Of a DNA stretch of 64,000 bases, positions 17,871 through 26,389 are shown piece by piece; within the stretch, counting starts at the first letter, position 1; every line of letters starts with the position of its first letter. The notes under the pieces were generated by a model. The model was not told the origin of the DNA, made no database searches, and saw only the letters and a program-made list of their open reading frames with translations. The translations under genes were made by a program, and so were the position numbers. This DNA is from Acidobacteriaceae bacterium (GTDB lineage: Bacteria; Acidobacteriota; Terriglobia; Terriglobales; Acidobacteriaceae): assembly GCA_903642225.1 (NCBI GenBank), contig CAHJWI010000016.1:18206-82205 (forward strand), read 5' to 3'.

Positions 17871-20353
17871 CCGGGGATCTCTACCGCTCGCCCGAGCGCG
17901 ATGGCGGCACCTATGCCGAGTCCGAGAGTGCTGCCGGCGCGCGCACCCACTGGACAGGTTTAATGCAGACGCTCCAGGACCTCGGCCCCGCGGAGCTCGA
18001 GCATCGTTGGGAGAGCGCCGCACGACGCATTCGCGAGAACGGTGTCACGTACAACATTTACGACGACCCGCAGGGGGCCAACCGGCCCTGGCAAATCGAC
18101 ATCCTCCCCCTCTTGCTGCCTGCGGACGAGTGGCGCAAAATCGAGGCCGGCGTCATCCAGCGCGCCCAACTCCTCACCCTGCTTTTGCAGGACCTGTATG
18201 GCGAACAGAAGCTCCTTACCGAAGGTCATTTCCCCGCAGCCCTGCTCTATGGAAACCCCGCATTCTTGCACCCTGTTGTCGGTTTGAAAGTGCCGGCCCA
18301 CAGCTATTTACACATGCTTGCCGTCGACCTCGCCCGTTCGCCGGACGGCCAATGGTGGGTGCTCGCAGATCGCACCCAGGCGCCCAGCGGCAGCGGTTAC
18401 GCGCTTGAGAACCGCACCATCGTCTCTGACGTTCTTCCCGAGCTCTTCGGCGAATCCAACGTCCTTCGTCTTGCACCCTTCTTTCGAGCCCAGCGAGATG
18501 CCCTCACCAGCCTCTCCAGGCAGCCCAATCCTCGCGTGGTCCTTCTCACACCCGGCCCTTACAACGAGACGTACTTTGAGCATTCCTATCTCGCCAAGTA
18601 TCTCGATCTCACCCTTGTCGAAGGCGCCGACCTTGCCGTTCGCAACCGTCGTGTTTATCTCAAAACTGTCGGCGGCCTTGAGCAGGTAGACGTTATCCTT
18701 CGACGTGTCGACGACAGCTTCTGCGATCCTCTCGAGTTGCGCGGCGATTCCCTTCTCGGCGTCTCCGGCCTGGTGGAAGTCGTTGCCGCCGGTAACGTCG
18801 CGGTAGCCAACGCACTCGGCAGCGGTCTCATCGAATCCGCCGCCATTATGCCGTTTCTTCCCGGTCTCTCGGAACACCTTCTCGGCGAACCGTTAAAGCT
18901 CCCTTCGGTGGCAACCTGGTGGTGCGGTCAGCAGCCCGCTCTCGACTGGGTGCTCGGCAACCTCGAGCACGTCGTCATCAAGCCCGCCTTTCCTGCCCGT
19001 GGCATGGAACCTGTTTTCGGCTCTGAAATTCCCGACGACAAACGCGCCGCGCTGCTTGAACAGCTTCGCGCCAGGCCGCATGACTTTGTCGCGCAGGAGC
19101 AGGTCGCTCTTTCCACGGCTCCCGTATGGGAGCGCAACGGTCTCCATCAGCGCGCCGTCGTTCTCCGCACATATGTTCTCAACACCGGCAACGGCTGGTG
19201 TGCCATTCCCGGCGGCCTCGTCCGCGTCGCAGAGGCTCAAGGCTCGGTCGTCTCTATGCAACGGGGCGGCCACAGCAAAGACGCCTGGGTTCTGTGGGAC
19301 GAGCCCATCGACACCTTCACCATGCTGCGCCGCCGCGAAGAGCCCGTGCAGCTTCGCCGCGTGCCCACCGTGGTGCCGTCCAGCGTTGCCGACAACACCT
19401 TTTGGCTCGGTCGCTACGTCGAACGCGCGGAAAACCTCGCTCGCATTCTGCGTTCCATGCTGCCTCGTGTTCCCCGTGCCCAGCCGGCGGAACTCCCAAG
19501 CCTCCTGCGCCTGCACGGTTGCATGAACATGCGCTATGGCCGACATCTCCCAAACGGGATCAAGCGCCGTCCCGCCAACTTTCCTGCCCTTGAGAAGGAT
19601 CTGCTCTCCATCCTCACCGACGCCGAGCGTAGCCGCAGCCTGCCCAGCACCCTCGCAGAGGTCTTCCGCGTCGGCGGCAACGTCCGCGAGCGCCTGTCTG
19701 CCGACATGGTGCTGCTCATCAACCGCCTGCATCACTCACCCAAAATCAACAACGCTGCCTCTCTGCTCGACCACCAGACAGCCCTCACTGCCTGCCTGGA
19801 ACAGCTTTCCGCCTTCAGCGGCATGGAGCGCGAAAACATTAATCGCGGCTCAGGCTGGCTCTTCCTCAGCATTGGCCGCCGGCTTGAGCGCGCCATTAAT
19901 CTTACCCGCCAGCTGCGCGAGATCACTCGCCCCCTTAGCTCAAATGATTGGTCCTATCTTGAGCGTTTGCTTGAGGTTGCAGACTCGTCCATGACTTATC
20001 GCACGAGGTATTACACAACCCTGCGACCCATGCCGGTGCTCGATGTGCTCATGGCCGACGATACGAATCCGCGCTCGTTGACCTTCCAGGTCAGCCACCT
20101 GGTCGACCTGTACGGCAAGCTCCCGCGCCACTCGCCGGAAGATCTCGCCACAGTCAACAAAGCTCTCGCAGGCCTGCGAACATTCGATCTGCAAAGCATT
20201 GAATACCCAGCCGCGAACGAAAGCGATGCAGGCCTAAAACGCCTGAACCGCTTCCTTGGTACGCTGGAGGACGCTTTGCTGCTCTGGTCCAACACCCTCT
20301 CCACCCGCTACTTCAGCCACGCCCGCACACTGCCTGTCACCATAGGTCAATAG
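17867..20353 (+). CDS. Circularly permuted ATP-grasp protein fused to alpha-E domain
   Basis: An 828-residue fusion. Residues about 60-475 form the circularly permuted ATP-grasp ligase (DUF404/DUF407), with hallmarks such as Tyr-Asp-Asp-Pro-Gln-Gly near 65, Asn-Pro-Ala-Phe-Leu-His near 129 and Val-Ile-Lys-Pro-Ala-Phe near 370. From about 495 to the end it is the all-helical alpha-E domain (DUF403), opening with Asn-Thr-Phe-Trp-Leu-Gly-Arg-Tyr-Val-Glu-Arg-Ala-Glu. In many bacteria these are two separate genes; here they are one. ATP-grasp enzymes activate a carboxylate by phosphorylation and join it to an amine or thiol. It starts within the upstream stop codon and is followed 14 nt later by a second transglutaminase. 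Confidence 0.92.
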   Translation: MTGDLYRSPERDGGTYAESESAAGARTHWTGLMQTLQDLGPAELEHRWESAARRIRENGVTYNIYDDPQGANRPWQIDILPLLLPADEWRKIEAGVIQRAQLLTLLLQDLYGEQKLLTEGHFPAALLYGNPAFLHPVVGLKVPAHSYLHMLAVDLARSPDGQWWVLADRTQAPSGSGYALENRTIVSDVLPELFGESNVLRLAPFFRAQRDALTSLSRQPNPRVVLLTPGPYNETYFEHSYLAKYLDLTLVEGADLAVRNRRVYLKTVGGLEQVDVILRRVDDSFCDPLELRGDSLLGVSGLVEVVAAGNVAVANALGSGLIESAAIMPFLPGLSEHLLGEPLKLPSVATWWCGQQPALDWVLGNLEHVVIKPAFPARGMEPVFGSEIPDDKRAALLEQLRARPHDFVAQEQVALSTAPVWERNGLHQRAVVLRTYVLNTGNGWCAIPGGLVRVAEAQGSVVSMQRGGHSKDAWVLWDEPIDTFTMLRRREEPVQLRRVPTVVPSSVADNTFWLGRYVERAENLARILRSMLPRVPRAQPAELPSLLRLHGCMNMRYGRHLPNGIKRRPANFPALEKDLLSILTDAERSRSLPSTLAEVFRVGGNVRERLSADMVLLINRLHHSPKINNAASLLDHQTALTACLEQLSAFSGMERENINRGSGWLFLSIGRRLERAINLTRQLREITRPLSSNDWSYLERLLEVADSSMTYRTRYYTTLRPMPVLDVLMADDTNPRSLTFQVSHLVDLYGKLPRHSPEDLATVNKALAGLRTFDLQSIEYPAANESDAGLKRLNRFLGTLEDALLLWSNTLSTRYFSHARTLPVTIGQ

Positions 20354-20367
20354 GCTCACCGCACACC

Positions 20368-21258
20368 ATGAAGTACAAGGTCACACATCGCACCACCTAC
20401 ACCTACAATTACCCGGTCTCGGTCGGTAACCATATCGCTTGCCTGCGCCCGCGCTCCTTCAGCGGCAACGTTCTGCTCGGCAACCAGATAGTCATCTCTC
20501 CCCCACCCGCAGACCTTTCGGAGCGCACAGATTATTTCGGCAACACGCTGTGTTTCTTCGCTGTCCAGCAGCCCCACAAGGAGCTCATCGTCGAGTCTCG
20601 AAGCGAGGTGACCGTGGACGGCAATCTTCGCCGCCTGACCCCGGAGACACCACCCTGGGAGCTTGCCGCAGCTTCACTCACCAGCATTCAAACCGCAGAA
20701 GGTCTCGACGCATACCAATACCAGTTCGATTCTCCGCGCATACACGCTCAGCAGGATTATGCCGCTTATGCGCACGAATCCTTCCTGCCCGGTCGGCCTA
20801 TGCGTGAAGCTCTCCTCGACCTGACACAGCGCATCTTCCACGACTTCAAGTTTGACTCCACTGTCACCACCGTCCGCACACCCACCGAAGATGTCTTCAG
20901 GAAGCGCCGGGGCGTCTGCCAGGATTTCGCCCACATGCAGATCGCCTGCCTCCGTTCCATCGGTATCGCATGCCGCTACGTCAGTGGCTATCTGCGCACC
21001 TACCCGCCACCCGGTCGTCCTCGGCTCGTCGGTGCTGACGCATCGCACGCCTGGATTTCCGCTTACTGCCCCGGTCATGGCTGGTTCGATATGGACCCCA
21101 CCAACAACGTCGCACCCTCCGACGGCCACGTCACCCTGGCCTGGGGACGCGACTACGGCGACGTCAGCCCTCTTCGCGGCCTTATCCTCGGCGGCGGTGA
21201 CCACAAACTTAAAGTTGGCGTGGACATGGAGCCGGTCGAAGACTCCCCGAGCGCATAG
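20368..21258 (+). CDS. Transglutaminase-like protein, second copy
   Basis: A 296-residue stand-alone transglutaminase/protease-like enzyme: N-terminal beta domain (about 1-90), then a core with Cys184 (Gly-Val-Cys-Gln-Asp-Phe-Ala-His), His228 (Ala-Ser-His-Ala-Trp) and Asp243 (Asp-Met-Asp-Pro-Thr-Asn). All three catalytic residues are present. It follows the ATP-grasp/alpha-E gene by 14 nt and should be in the same transcript. In this type of cluster the transglutaminase is thought to act as a peptidase or amide-transfer partner of the ligase. No signal peptide is seen, so it is probably cytoplasmic. Confidence 0.92.
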   Translation: MKYKVTHRTTYTYNYPVSVGNHIACLRPRSFSGNVLLGNQIVISPPPADLSERTDYFGNTLCFFAVQQPHKELIVESRSEVTVDGNLRRLTPETPPWELAAASLTSIQTAEGLDAYQYQFDSPRIHAQQDYAAYAHESFLPGRPMREALLDLTQRIFHDFKFDSTVTTVRTPTEDVFRKRRGVCQDFAHMQIACLRSIGIACRYVSGYLRTYPPPGRPRLVGADASHAWISAYCPGHGWFDMDPTNNVAPSDGHVTLAWGRDYGDVSPLRGLILGGGDHKLKVGVDMEPVEDSPSA

Positions 21259-21284
21259 CTCTGCTATCCTCCACCAAACCTTAC

Positions 21285-22442
21285 ATGCGCATCGTCCAGA
21301 CTGTCTTCGGCGTCTTTCACTCCTTTGATCTCGCTCGTGAACTTGACCGCCGTGGCCATCTATCAACCATCTACTCCACCTGGCCCTGGCGCAGAGTAAG
21401 ACGCGAAGGCATCCCACAAAGCCGCGTCCGCACGTTCCCATGGATTCACACACCGGAGTTCCTGCTTAATCGCGCGCGCCTACTTCCTCGCTGGCTTGAG
21501 GATCACACCGGCTATGCCAATGCACTGGCCTTTGACGAGTACACCCTGCGAAGCATCGGCGACTGCGACGCCCTCGTCGCCATCTCTGGCTCTTCTCTAA
21601 AGACCGGCAGGAAGGTCCAACAAAACGGTGCCAAATTCATCTGCGACCGCGGTTCGTCGCACCAACGATTTCAAGAAGAGATCATCCGCAACGAATACAC
21701 CCGCTGGAAGGTTGCCCGCCCGGTCAGCGACCCACGCGATACTGCCAGAGAAGAGGAAATTTACTACGCCGCCGACGCCATCACGGTGCCATCCACCTTC
21801 GCCCTCAACTCGTTCCTCGCCACCGGCACACCGGCCGAAAAACTCGAGCTCATCCCCTATGGCGTCAACCTCTCCCGCTTTGAACCGGTAACCATCCCGC
21901 CAACGAACCGCTTTGAAGTGGTCTTTGTCGGCTCGGTTAGTCTTCGCAAGGGTGTCCCTTACCTATTACAAGCCTTTGCCGCGCTCAAGCACCACAACAA
22001 GCGACTGCGCATCGTGGGTTCCCTCAGCCCAGAGCTCAAGCCCCTACTCGACGCACTACCCACCGGCGACGTTGAGTTCCTTGGCGCACTTCCCCAACCC
22101 AGGCTGAAAGAGATTCTCAGCAGCAGTCACCTCTTCGTCCTGCCATCCATTGAGGACGGCTTCGGCGTGGTCATCGGCCAGGCCATGGCCTGCGGCTGCC
22201 CCGCACTTACCAGCACCAACACCGGTGGCCCCGACATTATCACCGACGGCGTCGACGGATACATCGTTCCCATCCGAGACGTTCTATCCATGACCGATCG
22301 AATGGAAAGCCTCGCCGCCGACCCCGGCCTGCAGCGGCGCCTGAGTACCGCAGCCCTCGCTCGAGTCCAACACCTAGGCGGATGGCAGATGTACGGCGAG
22401 CTCTGGGAGAACCTCCTTAAGCGGCAGACAGGCCTAAGTTAA
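21285..22442 (+). CDS. Family 4 glycosyltransferase
   Basis: A 385-residue GT-B fold enzyme with a retaining GT4 C-terminal domain: the Val-Gly-Ser-Val-Ser-Leu-Arg-Lys-Gly turn near 212 and the Glu-Asp-Gly-Phe-Gly-Val-Val donor-sugar motif near 288, followed by Ala-Cys-Gly-Cys-Pro. It moves a sugar from a nucleotide-sugar donor to an unknown acceptor. It lies 26 nt after the second transglutaminase on the same strand, so it could belong to that operon. Whether it decorates the predicted amide product is unknown. Its last bases overlap convergent thiS by 9 nt. Confidence 0.88.
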   Translation: MRIVQTVFGVFHSFDLARELDRRGHLSTIYSTWPWRRVRREGIPQSRVRTFPWIHTPEFLLNRARLLPRWLEDHTGYANALAFDEYTLRSIGDCDALVAISGSSLKTGRKVQQNGAKFICDRGSSHQRFQEEIIRNEYTRWKVARPVSDPRDTAREEEIYYAADAITVPSTFALNSFLATGTPAEKLELIPYGVNLSRFEPVTIPPTNRFEVVFVGSVSLRKGVPYLLQAFAALKHHNKRLRIVGSLSPELKPLLDALPTGDVEFLGALPQPRLKEILSSSHLFVLPSIEDGFGVVIGQAMACGCPALTSTNTGGPDIITDGVDGYIVPIRDVLSMTDRMESLAADPGLQRRLSTAALARVQHLGGWQMYGELWENLLKRQTGLS

Positions 22443-22664
22443 CGGTCCCATCCCGCCCCCGACAAAATGCACCACCTCAAGCCGATCGTCTTCAGCCAGA
22501 GTGCATGCCGCCCATTCCGCCCTGGGCACGATTTGCCCATTACGCTCCACGGCGACGCGATCCGGACGAAAGCCGAGCGTTGCGACGAACTCCGTCATCA
22601 GAGCTCCCGCAGCAATCGCCTGCACAGTTTTTTCCGAACCATTGACCACCAGCCGTAGCGCCAC
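22434..22664 (-). CDS. thiS: Sulfur-carrier protein ThiS with extended C-terminus
   Basis: A 76-residue ubiquitin-like sulfur carrier for thiazole synthesis. The GTG start at 22664 has a GAGG box about 6 nt upstream. The Val-Asn-Gly start, the central Val-Ala-Val-Glu-Arg-Asn-Gly stretch and the His-Phe-Val-Gly-Gly-Gly end are typical. ThiS normally stops at Gly-Gly, which must be the free terminus for adenylation and thiocarboxylation. Here five more residues (Met-Gly-Pro-Leu-Thr) follow before the stop. The reading frame runs past the usual end and overlaps the stop of the convergent glycosyltransferase gene. Either the tail is removed by a protease, or the carrier is inactive. thiD lies about 0.5 kb away on the same strand. 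Confidence 0.85.
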   Translation of the reverse strand: MALRLVVNGSEKTVQAIAAGALMTEFVATLGFRPDRVAVERNGQIVPRAEWAACTLAEDDRLEVVHFVGGGMGPLT

Positions 22665-22697
22665 GCTTACCTCTACCCACAGTGTAACGGCCTTCGT

Positions 22698-23012
22698 CTA
22701 CACCTCTGATGTTTTCAGCCTTTGCGAGATCCACTGCCCTACCCGCTGCGACATAGGCTTGTGCAGCGCACACTCATGAAACACCGCACGCGAGCACGCC
22801 ATCATTATCCGAATTGCCTCGTTCTCATCAGCATTCGTGCCGCCCTCACGCAGCCGCGAGTCGATCAGGTACTCGATCGCATGCGCCAGCATGGACAGCG
22901 CATACCCTTGCACCGGCGCAGGCCTGCGGTGAACCGGCTCCGGTCGGCGGTCCATCGGCGGCATCGCCGTCAATGACATGGGAAATGATTGAAGCAGCGA
23001 TGCGGTCGACAT
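22698..23012 (-). CDS. Small protein of unknown function
   Basis: A 104-residue protein I do not recognise. The ATG at 23012 has a GAGGAA box about 10 nt upstream. The first 35 residues are Pro/Arg/Met-rich and probably disordered; residues about 36-104 look helical, with a Glu/Asp-rich middle (Gly-Thr-Asn-Ala-Asp-Glu-Asn-Glu-Ala) and no cysteine-metal motif. It sits between thiD and thiS on the same strand, 33 nt before thiS, so cotranscription is likely. Confidence 0.6.
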   Translation of the reverse strand: MSTASLLQSFPMSLTAMPPMDRRPEPVHRRPAPVQGYALSMLAHAIEYLIDSRLREGGTNADENEAIRIMMACSRAVFHECALHKPMSQRVGQWISQRLKTSEV

Positions 23013-23175
23013 AGGGCCAGTTCCTCGGGAGATAGAGATAGCCCGTCTATCGGCCCACGCCTACACATCTTGAGGGATCCCACCGGCCGACAGCAGCACA
23101 TCCAGCGCAATTCGCCAGGCACTTTGCGTCCAAGTTCACAACCTGCTCTCTGTCAACCTGCTCTCTCATTCGCTG

Positions 23176-24006
23176 TCACTCCGCCCGTTCGAGCTGCGGC
23201 AGCAATGCAAGAGGACCCTTTCCGCCACCTCGCGGCAACGCGCGCTCAATACCTCGCGCAACGAACGTCTTGGCCCGTTCTGTCGCCTCTACCCAACTCC
23301 GGTCCAGCATCTTTTCAGCCAGCAGCGCAGACGCAAATGCGCACCCGGTCCCATGTGTGCTATCGGAGTCGAGATGCACGCCCTCAAACCAGAACGCTCC
23401 CTCAGGACCGCACAGCAGGTCGGCACATTCGGCCAGATGCCCACCAGTGATTACGGAGCGCAGATGCGCAAACTCTGACCGCAAGTATTCTCCACACGCA
23501 ACCATCTGCTTCCGCGTCTCGCAGGGCAGCCCCGTCAATGCCGCAGCCTCAAGCAGATTCGGCGTGACAACATCCACCCACGCCAGCAGTCCTCGAACTG
23601 CCTGCAGCGCCTCTGCATCCTCCAGTAACGCCATCCCGGAGGTCGACCGCAGTACAGGGTCCAGCACCACATCCACGCGGCGCGTTGACCGCACCTCCGC
23701 CAGGTACTCCCCAACAACCGCCGCGTGGGCTGCACTTGCCAGCATACCGATCTTGATCCCAACCGGAGGCAGATCTTCCTCCAGCCGCAGCAACGTCTGC
23801 CGCAGCATTTCAGGCCGCACCGGCTCCACTGCAAATACGCCCCGCGTGGACTGCACCGTGGTCGCCGTGATGGCTGCCGTCGCGAACACACCATGCGCCG
23901 CAAATGTCATCACATCAGCCGTTATCCCTGCGCCGCTCGACGGATCAAAGCCTGCAATCGTCAATGCCGTTCCCGCAGTTTTGCGCGCGCCACCCTCACT
24001 CCCCAT
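23176..24006 (-). CDS. thiD: Hydroxymethylpyrimidine (phosphate) kinase ThiD
   Basis: A ribokinase-fold enzyme of thiamine synthesis that phosphorylates HMP and HMP-P. I prefer the ATG at 24006, which has GAGG 6 nt upstream, over an in-frame TTG at 24018. Hallmarks are the N-terminal Ala-Gly-Phe-Asp-Pro-Ser-Ser-Gly-Ala-Gly, the Lys-Ile-Gly-Met-Leu segment, Asp-Pro-Val-Leu and the C-terminal anion hole His-Gly-Thr-Gly-Cys with the catalytic Cys. Length (276 residues) is normal. It is divergent from pyrF with a 41-bp gap and upstream of thiS. I see no TPP riboswitch in that short gap. Confidence 0.95.
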   Translation of the reverse strand: MGSEGGARKTAGTALTIAGFDPSSGAGITADVMTFAAHGVFATAAITATTVQSTRGVFAVEPVRPEMLRQTLLRLEEDLPPVGIKIGMLASAAHAAVVGEYLAEVRSTRRVDVVLDPVLRSTSGMALLEDAEALQAVRGLLAWVDVVTPNLLEAAALTGLPCETRKQMVACGEYLRSEFAHLRSVITGGHLAECADLLCGPEGAFWFEGVHLDSDSTHGTGCAFASALLAEKMLDRSWVEATERAKTFVARGIERALPRGGGKGPLALLPQLERAE

Positions 24007-24047
24007 CACCAGCCTCAAATGCCAGCATAGCGCCGTACACTAGCCCC

Positions 24048-24752
24048 ATGCAGCCGCAAGACCAGCTCATCGTCGCGCTCGATCTTCCCAATGCCGCACC
24101 CGCACTCGCTGTGGTGAACACGCTCGGTGAAACGATTCTCTGGTACAAGGTCGGTCTTGAACTTTATCTGGCGGAGGGTCAGCCCATCGTTCACGCCCTC
24201 AAACAGCGTGGCAAGCAGGTCTTCCTCGACCTCAAACTCCACGACATCCCAAACACCGTCGCTTCTGCGGCCCGCATCGCTGCCGCGACCGGCGCTGACC
24301 TGCTTACCGTTCATGCCGCTGGCGGCCCCGCTATGCTCCGTGCCGCCGTAGAAGCCGCGCGTTCCTCTTCTCTCCAAATTCTCGCGGTTACCGTCCTCAC
24401 CAGCATGGACTCCGCGGAACTCCACGCGGTCGGCGTCCCCGCAGACCCCGCCACCCAGGTCTCTGGTCTTGCGAACCTCGCGCTTCAGACTGGTGTTCAA
24501 GGCCTCATCTGCTCATCGCTCGAAGTCTCTGCTCTTCGCCAAAACCACGGCCCCGATCCGTTGCTCGTCGTCCCTGGAATCCGCAGTTCCGAAGACGACC
24601 CGGGAGATCAGCAGCGCACATCGTCTGCCACAAAAGCCATCAGCAACGGGGCCTCCAAGCTTGTCGTTGGCCGTCCCATCACCCGCGCCGCAGATCCGCT
24701 CCGAGCCGCGCAACGTCTGCTCGACGAGATCACAACCGCCCAGGGCGGCTAA
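24048..24752 (+). CDS. pyrF: Orotidine 5'-phosphate decarboxylase
   Basis: A 234-residue TIM-barrel enzyme catalysing the last step of UMP synthesis. The start is the ATG at 24048, directly followed by the conserved Ile-Val-Ala-Leu-Asp strand. The active-site Asp-Leu-Lys-Leu-His-Asp-Ile-Pro-Asn-Thr motif (Asp-Lys-Asp catalytic set) and the Val-Pro-Gly-Ile-Arg and Val-Val-Gly-Arg-Pro-Ile phosphate-binding motifs are all present. It is divergent from thiD and ends just before a strong hairpin at 24758. Confidence 0.96.
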   Translation: MQPQDQLIVALDLPNAAPALAVVNTLGETILWYKVGLELYLAEGQPIVHALKQRGKQVFLDLKLHDIPNTVASAARIAAATGADLLTVHAAGGPAMLRAAVEAARSSSLQILAVTVLTSMDSAELHAVGVPADPATQVSGLANLALQTGVQGLICSSLEVSALRQNHGPDPLLVVPGIRSSEDDPGDQQRTSSATKAISNGASKLVVGRPITRAADPLRAAQRLLDEITTAQGG

Positions 24753-24757
24753 CGCAG

Positions 24758-24783
24758 AAGGCCTGGCATCATGCCAGGCCTTT
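24758..24783. terminator. Bidirectional terminator after pyrF
   Basis: An 11-bp perfect stem (AAGGCCTGGCA at 24758-24768 with TGCCAGGCCTT at 24772-24782), a 3-nt loop and a short T run on the plus strand. It lies 5 nt after the pyrF stop, between it and the convergent zinc-ribbon gene. Confidence 0.8.
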
Positions 24784-24805
24784 GCAATTCGTGTTGAGTA
24801 AGTCG

Positions 24806-24985
24806 TTACAGCCGTTCGAAAAAGTCGCAGGCAGAGCATGAAATGTACATGCCGCCCGGCGTTCCGCGCTCACGATCCTTGACGCGCTTTGCAATTCGGG
24901 TGGGCTTGCCGCATTTTGGGCAATCGGTGCTGCGGGTAGTGTCCATGACCTTCTTGCGGTCACCGGTCTTGGCGATTTTTGCCAT
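24806..24985 (-). CDS. Small zinc-ribbon protein
   Basis: A 59-residue basic protein with two Cys-x2-Cys knuckles (Cys-Pro-Lys-Cys near residue 22 and Cys-Ser-Ala-Cys near 51), so probably a single zinc ribbon of the topoisomerase/RNA-polymerase type. I use the ATG at 24985 (GAGAGG box about 10 nt upstream). The longer frame back to 25117 is Arg-rich and not protein-like. Function is unknown; nucleic-acid binding is a guess from fold and charge. It is convergent with pyrF across the terminator. Confidence 0.7.
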   Translation of the reverse strand: MAKIAKTGDRKKVMDTTRSTDCPKCGKPTRIAKRVKDRERGTPGGMYISCSACDFFERL

Positions 24986-25133
24986 TGGGTTGAATCCTCT
25001 CTGCGGCGCATCCTTGGCGCCGGTGTGATGTCGTGATTCGCGAGTACGACGGCACATCTGCCGCTGGCTCGAGCGGCCACGCTGAGGATGTGGCTGCTCT
25101 ATCGCGCAACCCCCCAAGTCTACTACGTATCGA

Positions 25134-26288
25134 CTACCTGCTCTCCGAGAACTGCGGTTGAGTCGGTGTGGGCACCGGTGGTCGCTGCTGGGTTGGTGGT
25201 TGCTGCGGTGCGCCGGACGATCTCGGATTCGGCGTCAGCACCGGCCCTGAACCCATTGGCCGCCGCTCCTCTGGAAGAGACTCGCCGGCGGTCTTCAGCG
25301 ACGGCCCCTTACCACCGTCGCTGATACCACTGTCCCCCAGCGCAACCGTGTGCACAGTCGATGGATCCCGATAGCCCGCCAGTTCATCCTTGTCCAGCAC
25401 GGCGATCGACTTGCCCAACGCCGCCGTCTTCAGCAGGATCACTCGATCCCCACGGAATCGTACAAACCGTATCGTCTGCGGTGTGTGACCGTACACCCAC
25501 TCTTCAAACACCTCGCCTGTTGCACTATCCGCCGCCCGCTCCCGCAACTTGCTTTCTGGCTGGCCCAAGGACGCCAGGACCATACGCTTGTTCATTCCCA
25601 CCATGATGTTGTGTTCGTCGATGGCTTTTTTGATCGGCGCAGGCAGGGTATCTGCATACGCCTGCTCGCTCGTCTTCAAGCCAAAATCCAACAGCGGTTC
25701 CAGCAGCGCCTTTAACTCCGCAGCCGTCACACGCGGCGTCGGCCCTTCAAACAGGAGGGTTATCCTCGTCCCGGTGGCACGCTGGGTCATGTCTCCGTTG
25801 CCGGAGATTGGCATGTCGTTGACCGATATGTGTCGTAGGAAACGGTGCTTTAAGTAGGGCCCGCCGTTTACATCCACCTGGATACGGTCTCGCAGCACGG
25901 CTATATCCGTCACCACGACACGATCGCCACGGTCCGCGCTCATGCCCTTTTCGTAAAGCCGCTTCTGCAGTTCCTGGCCGTCCACGGTAAGCCGGCCATT
26001 TGCATGCATTTCCAAACCAGGCGCACCTAGCGGCAAGGGTTGGTGCGCAAAGCAAAGCTCTGCCAGCAACATACGCGTTAGCTCACGCCGTCCGCTCACA
26101 TCCATGGCTTCTACCGGCATGTCCACGCGGGTCGGCCTGAAGCCCTCCAACGGATTGCCGATTGCGGTCTCTCGGCCCACAACGAAGACATCGCGTTGCT
26201 GAGACGGTCCTGTAGCCTGCCCGCCCGCGCTACAACCTGTCGCAGCTACTGCGGCCAGAAGCACGAATCTGAGGCGAACAAACGGCAC
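25134..26288 (-). CDS. Lipoprotein with BamE/SmpA-like segment
   Basis: A 384-residue predicted lipoprotein. The GTG start at 26288 gives a short basic-hydrophobic signal ending in a lipobox (Ala-Ala-Thr-Gly-Cys near residue 19). The middle is novel to me. Around 235-280, Gly-Met-Asn-Lys-Arg-Met-Val-Leu-Ala-Ser-Leu-Gly-Gln-Pro followed by a Glu-Glu-Trp-Val-Tyr-Gly strand resembles the SmpA/OmlA (BamE) repeat. The last about 45 residues are Pro/Gln-rich and likely disordered. It follows the CPBP-type gene on the same strand by about 100 nt. Function unknown. Confidence 0.75.
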   Translation of the reverse strand: MPFVRLRFVLLAAVAATGCSAGGQATGPSQQRDVFVVGRETAIGNPLEGFRPTRVDMPVEAMDVSGRRELTRMLLAELCFAHQPLPLGAPGLEMHANGRLTVDGQELQKRLYEKGMSADRGDRVVVTDIAVLRDRIQVDVNGGPYLKHRFLRHISVNDMPISGNGDMTQRATGTRITLLFEGPTPRVTAAELKALLEPLLDFGLKTSEQAYADTLPAPIKKAIDEHNIMVGMNKRMVLASLGQPESKLRERAADSATGEVFEEWVYGHTPQTIRFVRFRGDRVILLKTAALGKSIAVLDKDELAGYRDPSTVHTVALGDSGISDGGKGPSLKTAGESLPEERRPMGSGPVLTPNPRSSGAPQQPPTQQRPPVPTPTQPQFSESR

Positions 26289-26389
26289 AGAACCAACCTC
26301 GTTTGCGACAGCCTAACGCGTTCTACTCGGCTTTTGCAATACGTGGCGCACAACCGTGCACTTTGGCGCAAACCTGGTATCGCAGGCTT

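Noticed and set aside
18893..19735. 280-codon minus-strand frame in the ATP-grasp gene
   Set aside because: Opposite conserved ATP-grasp sequence; no start context or family match.
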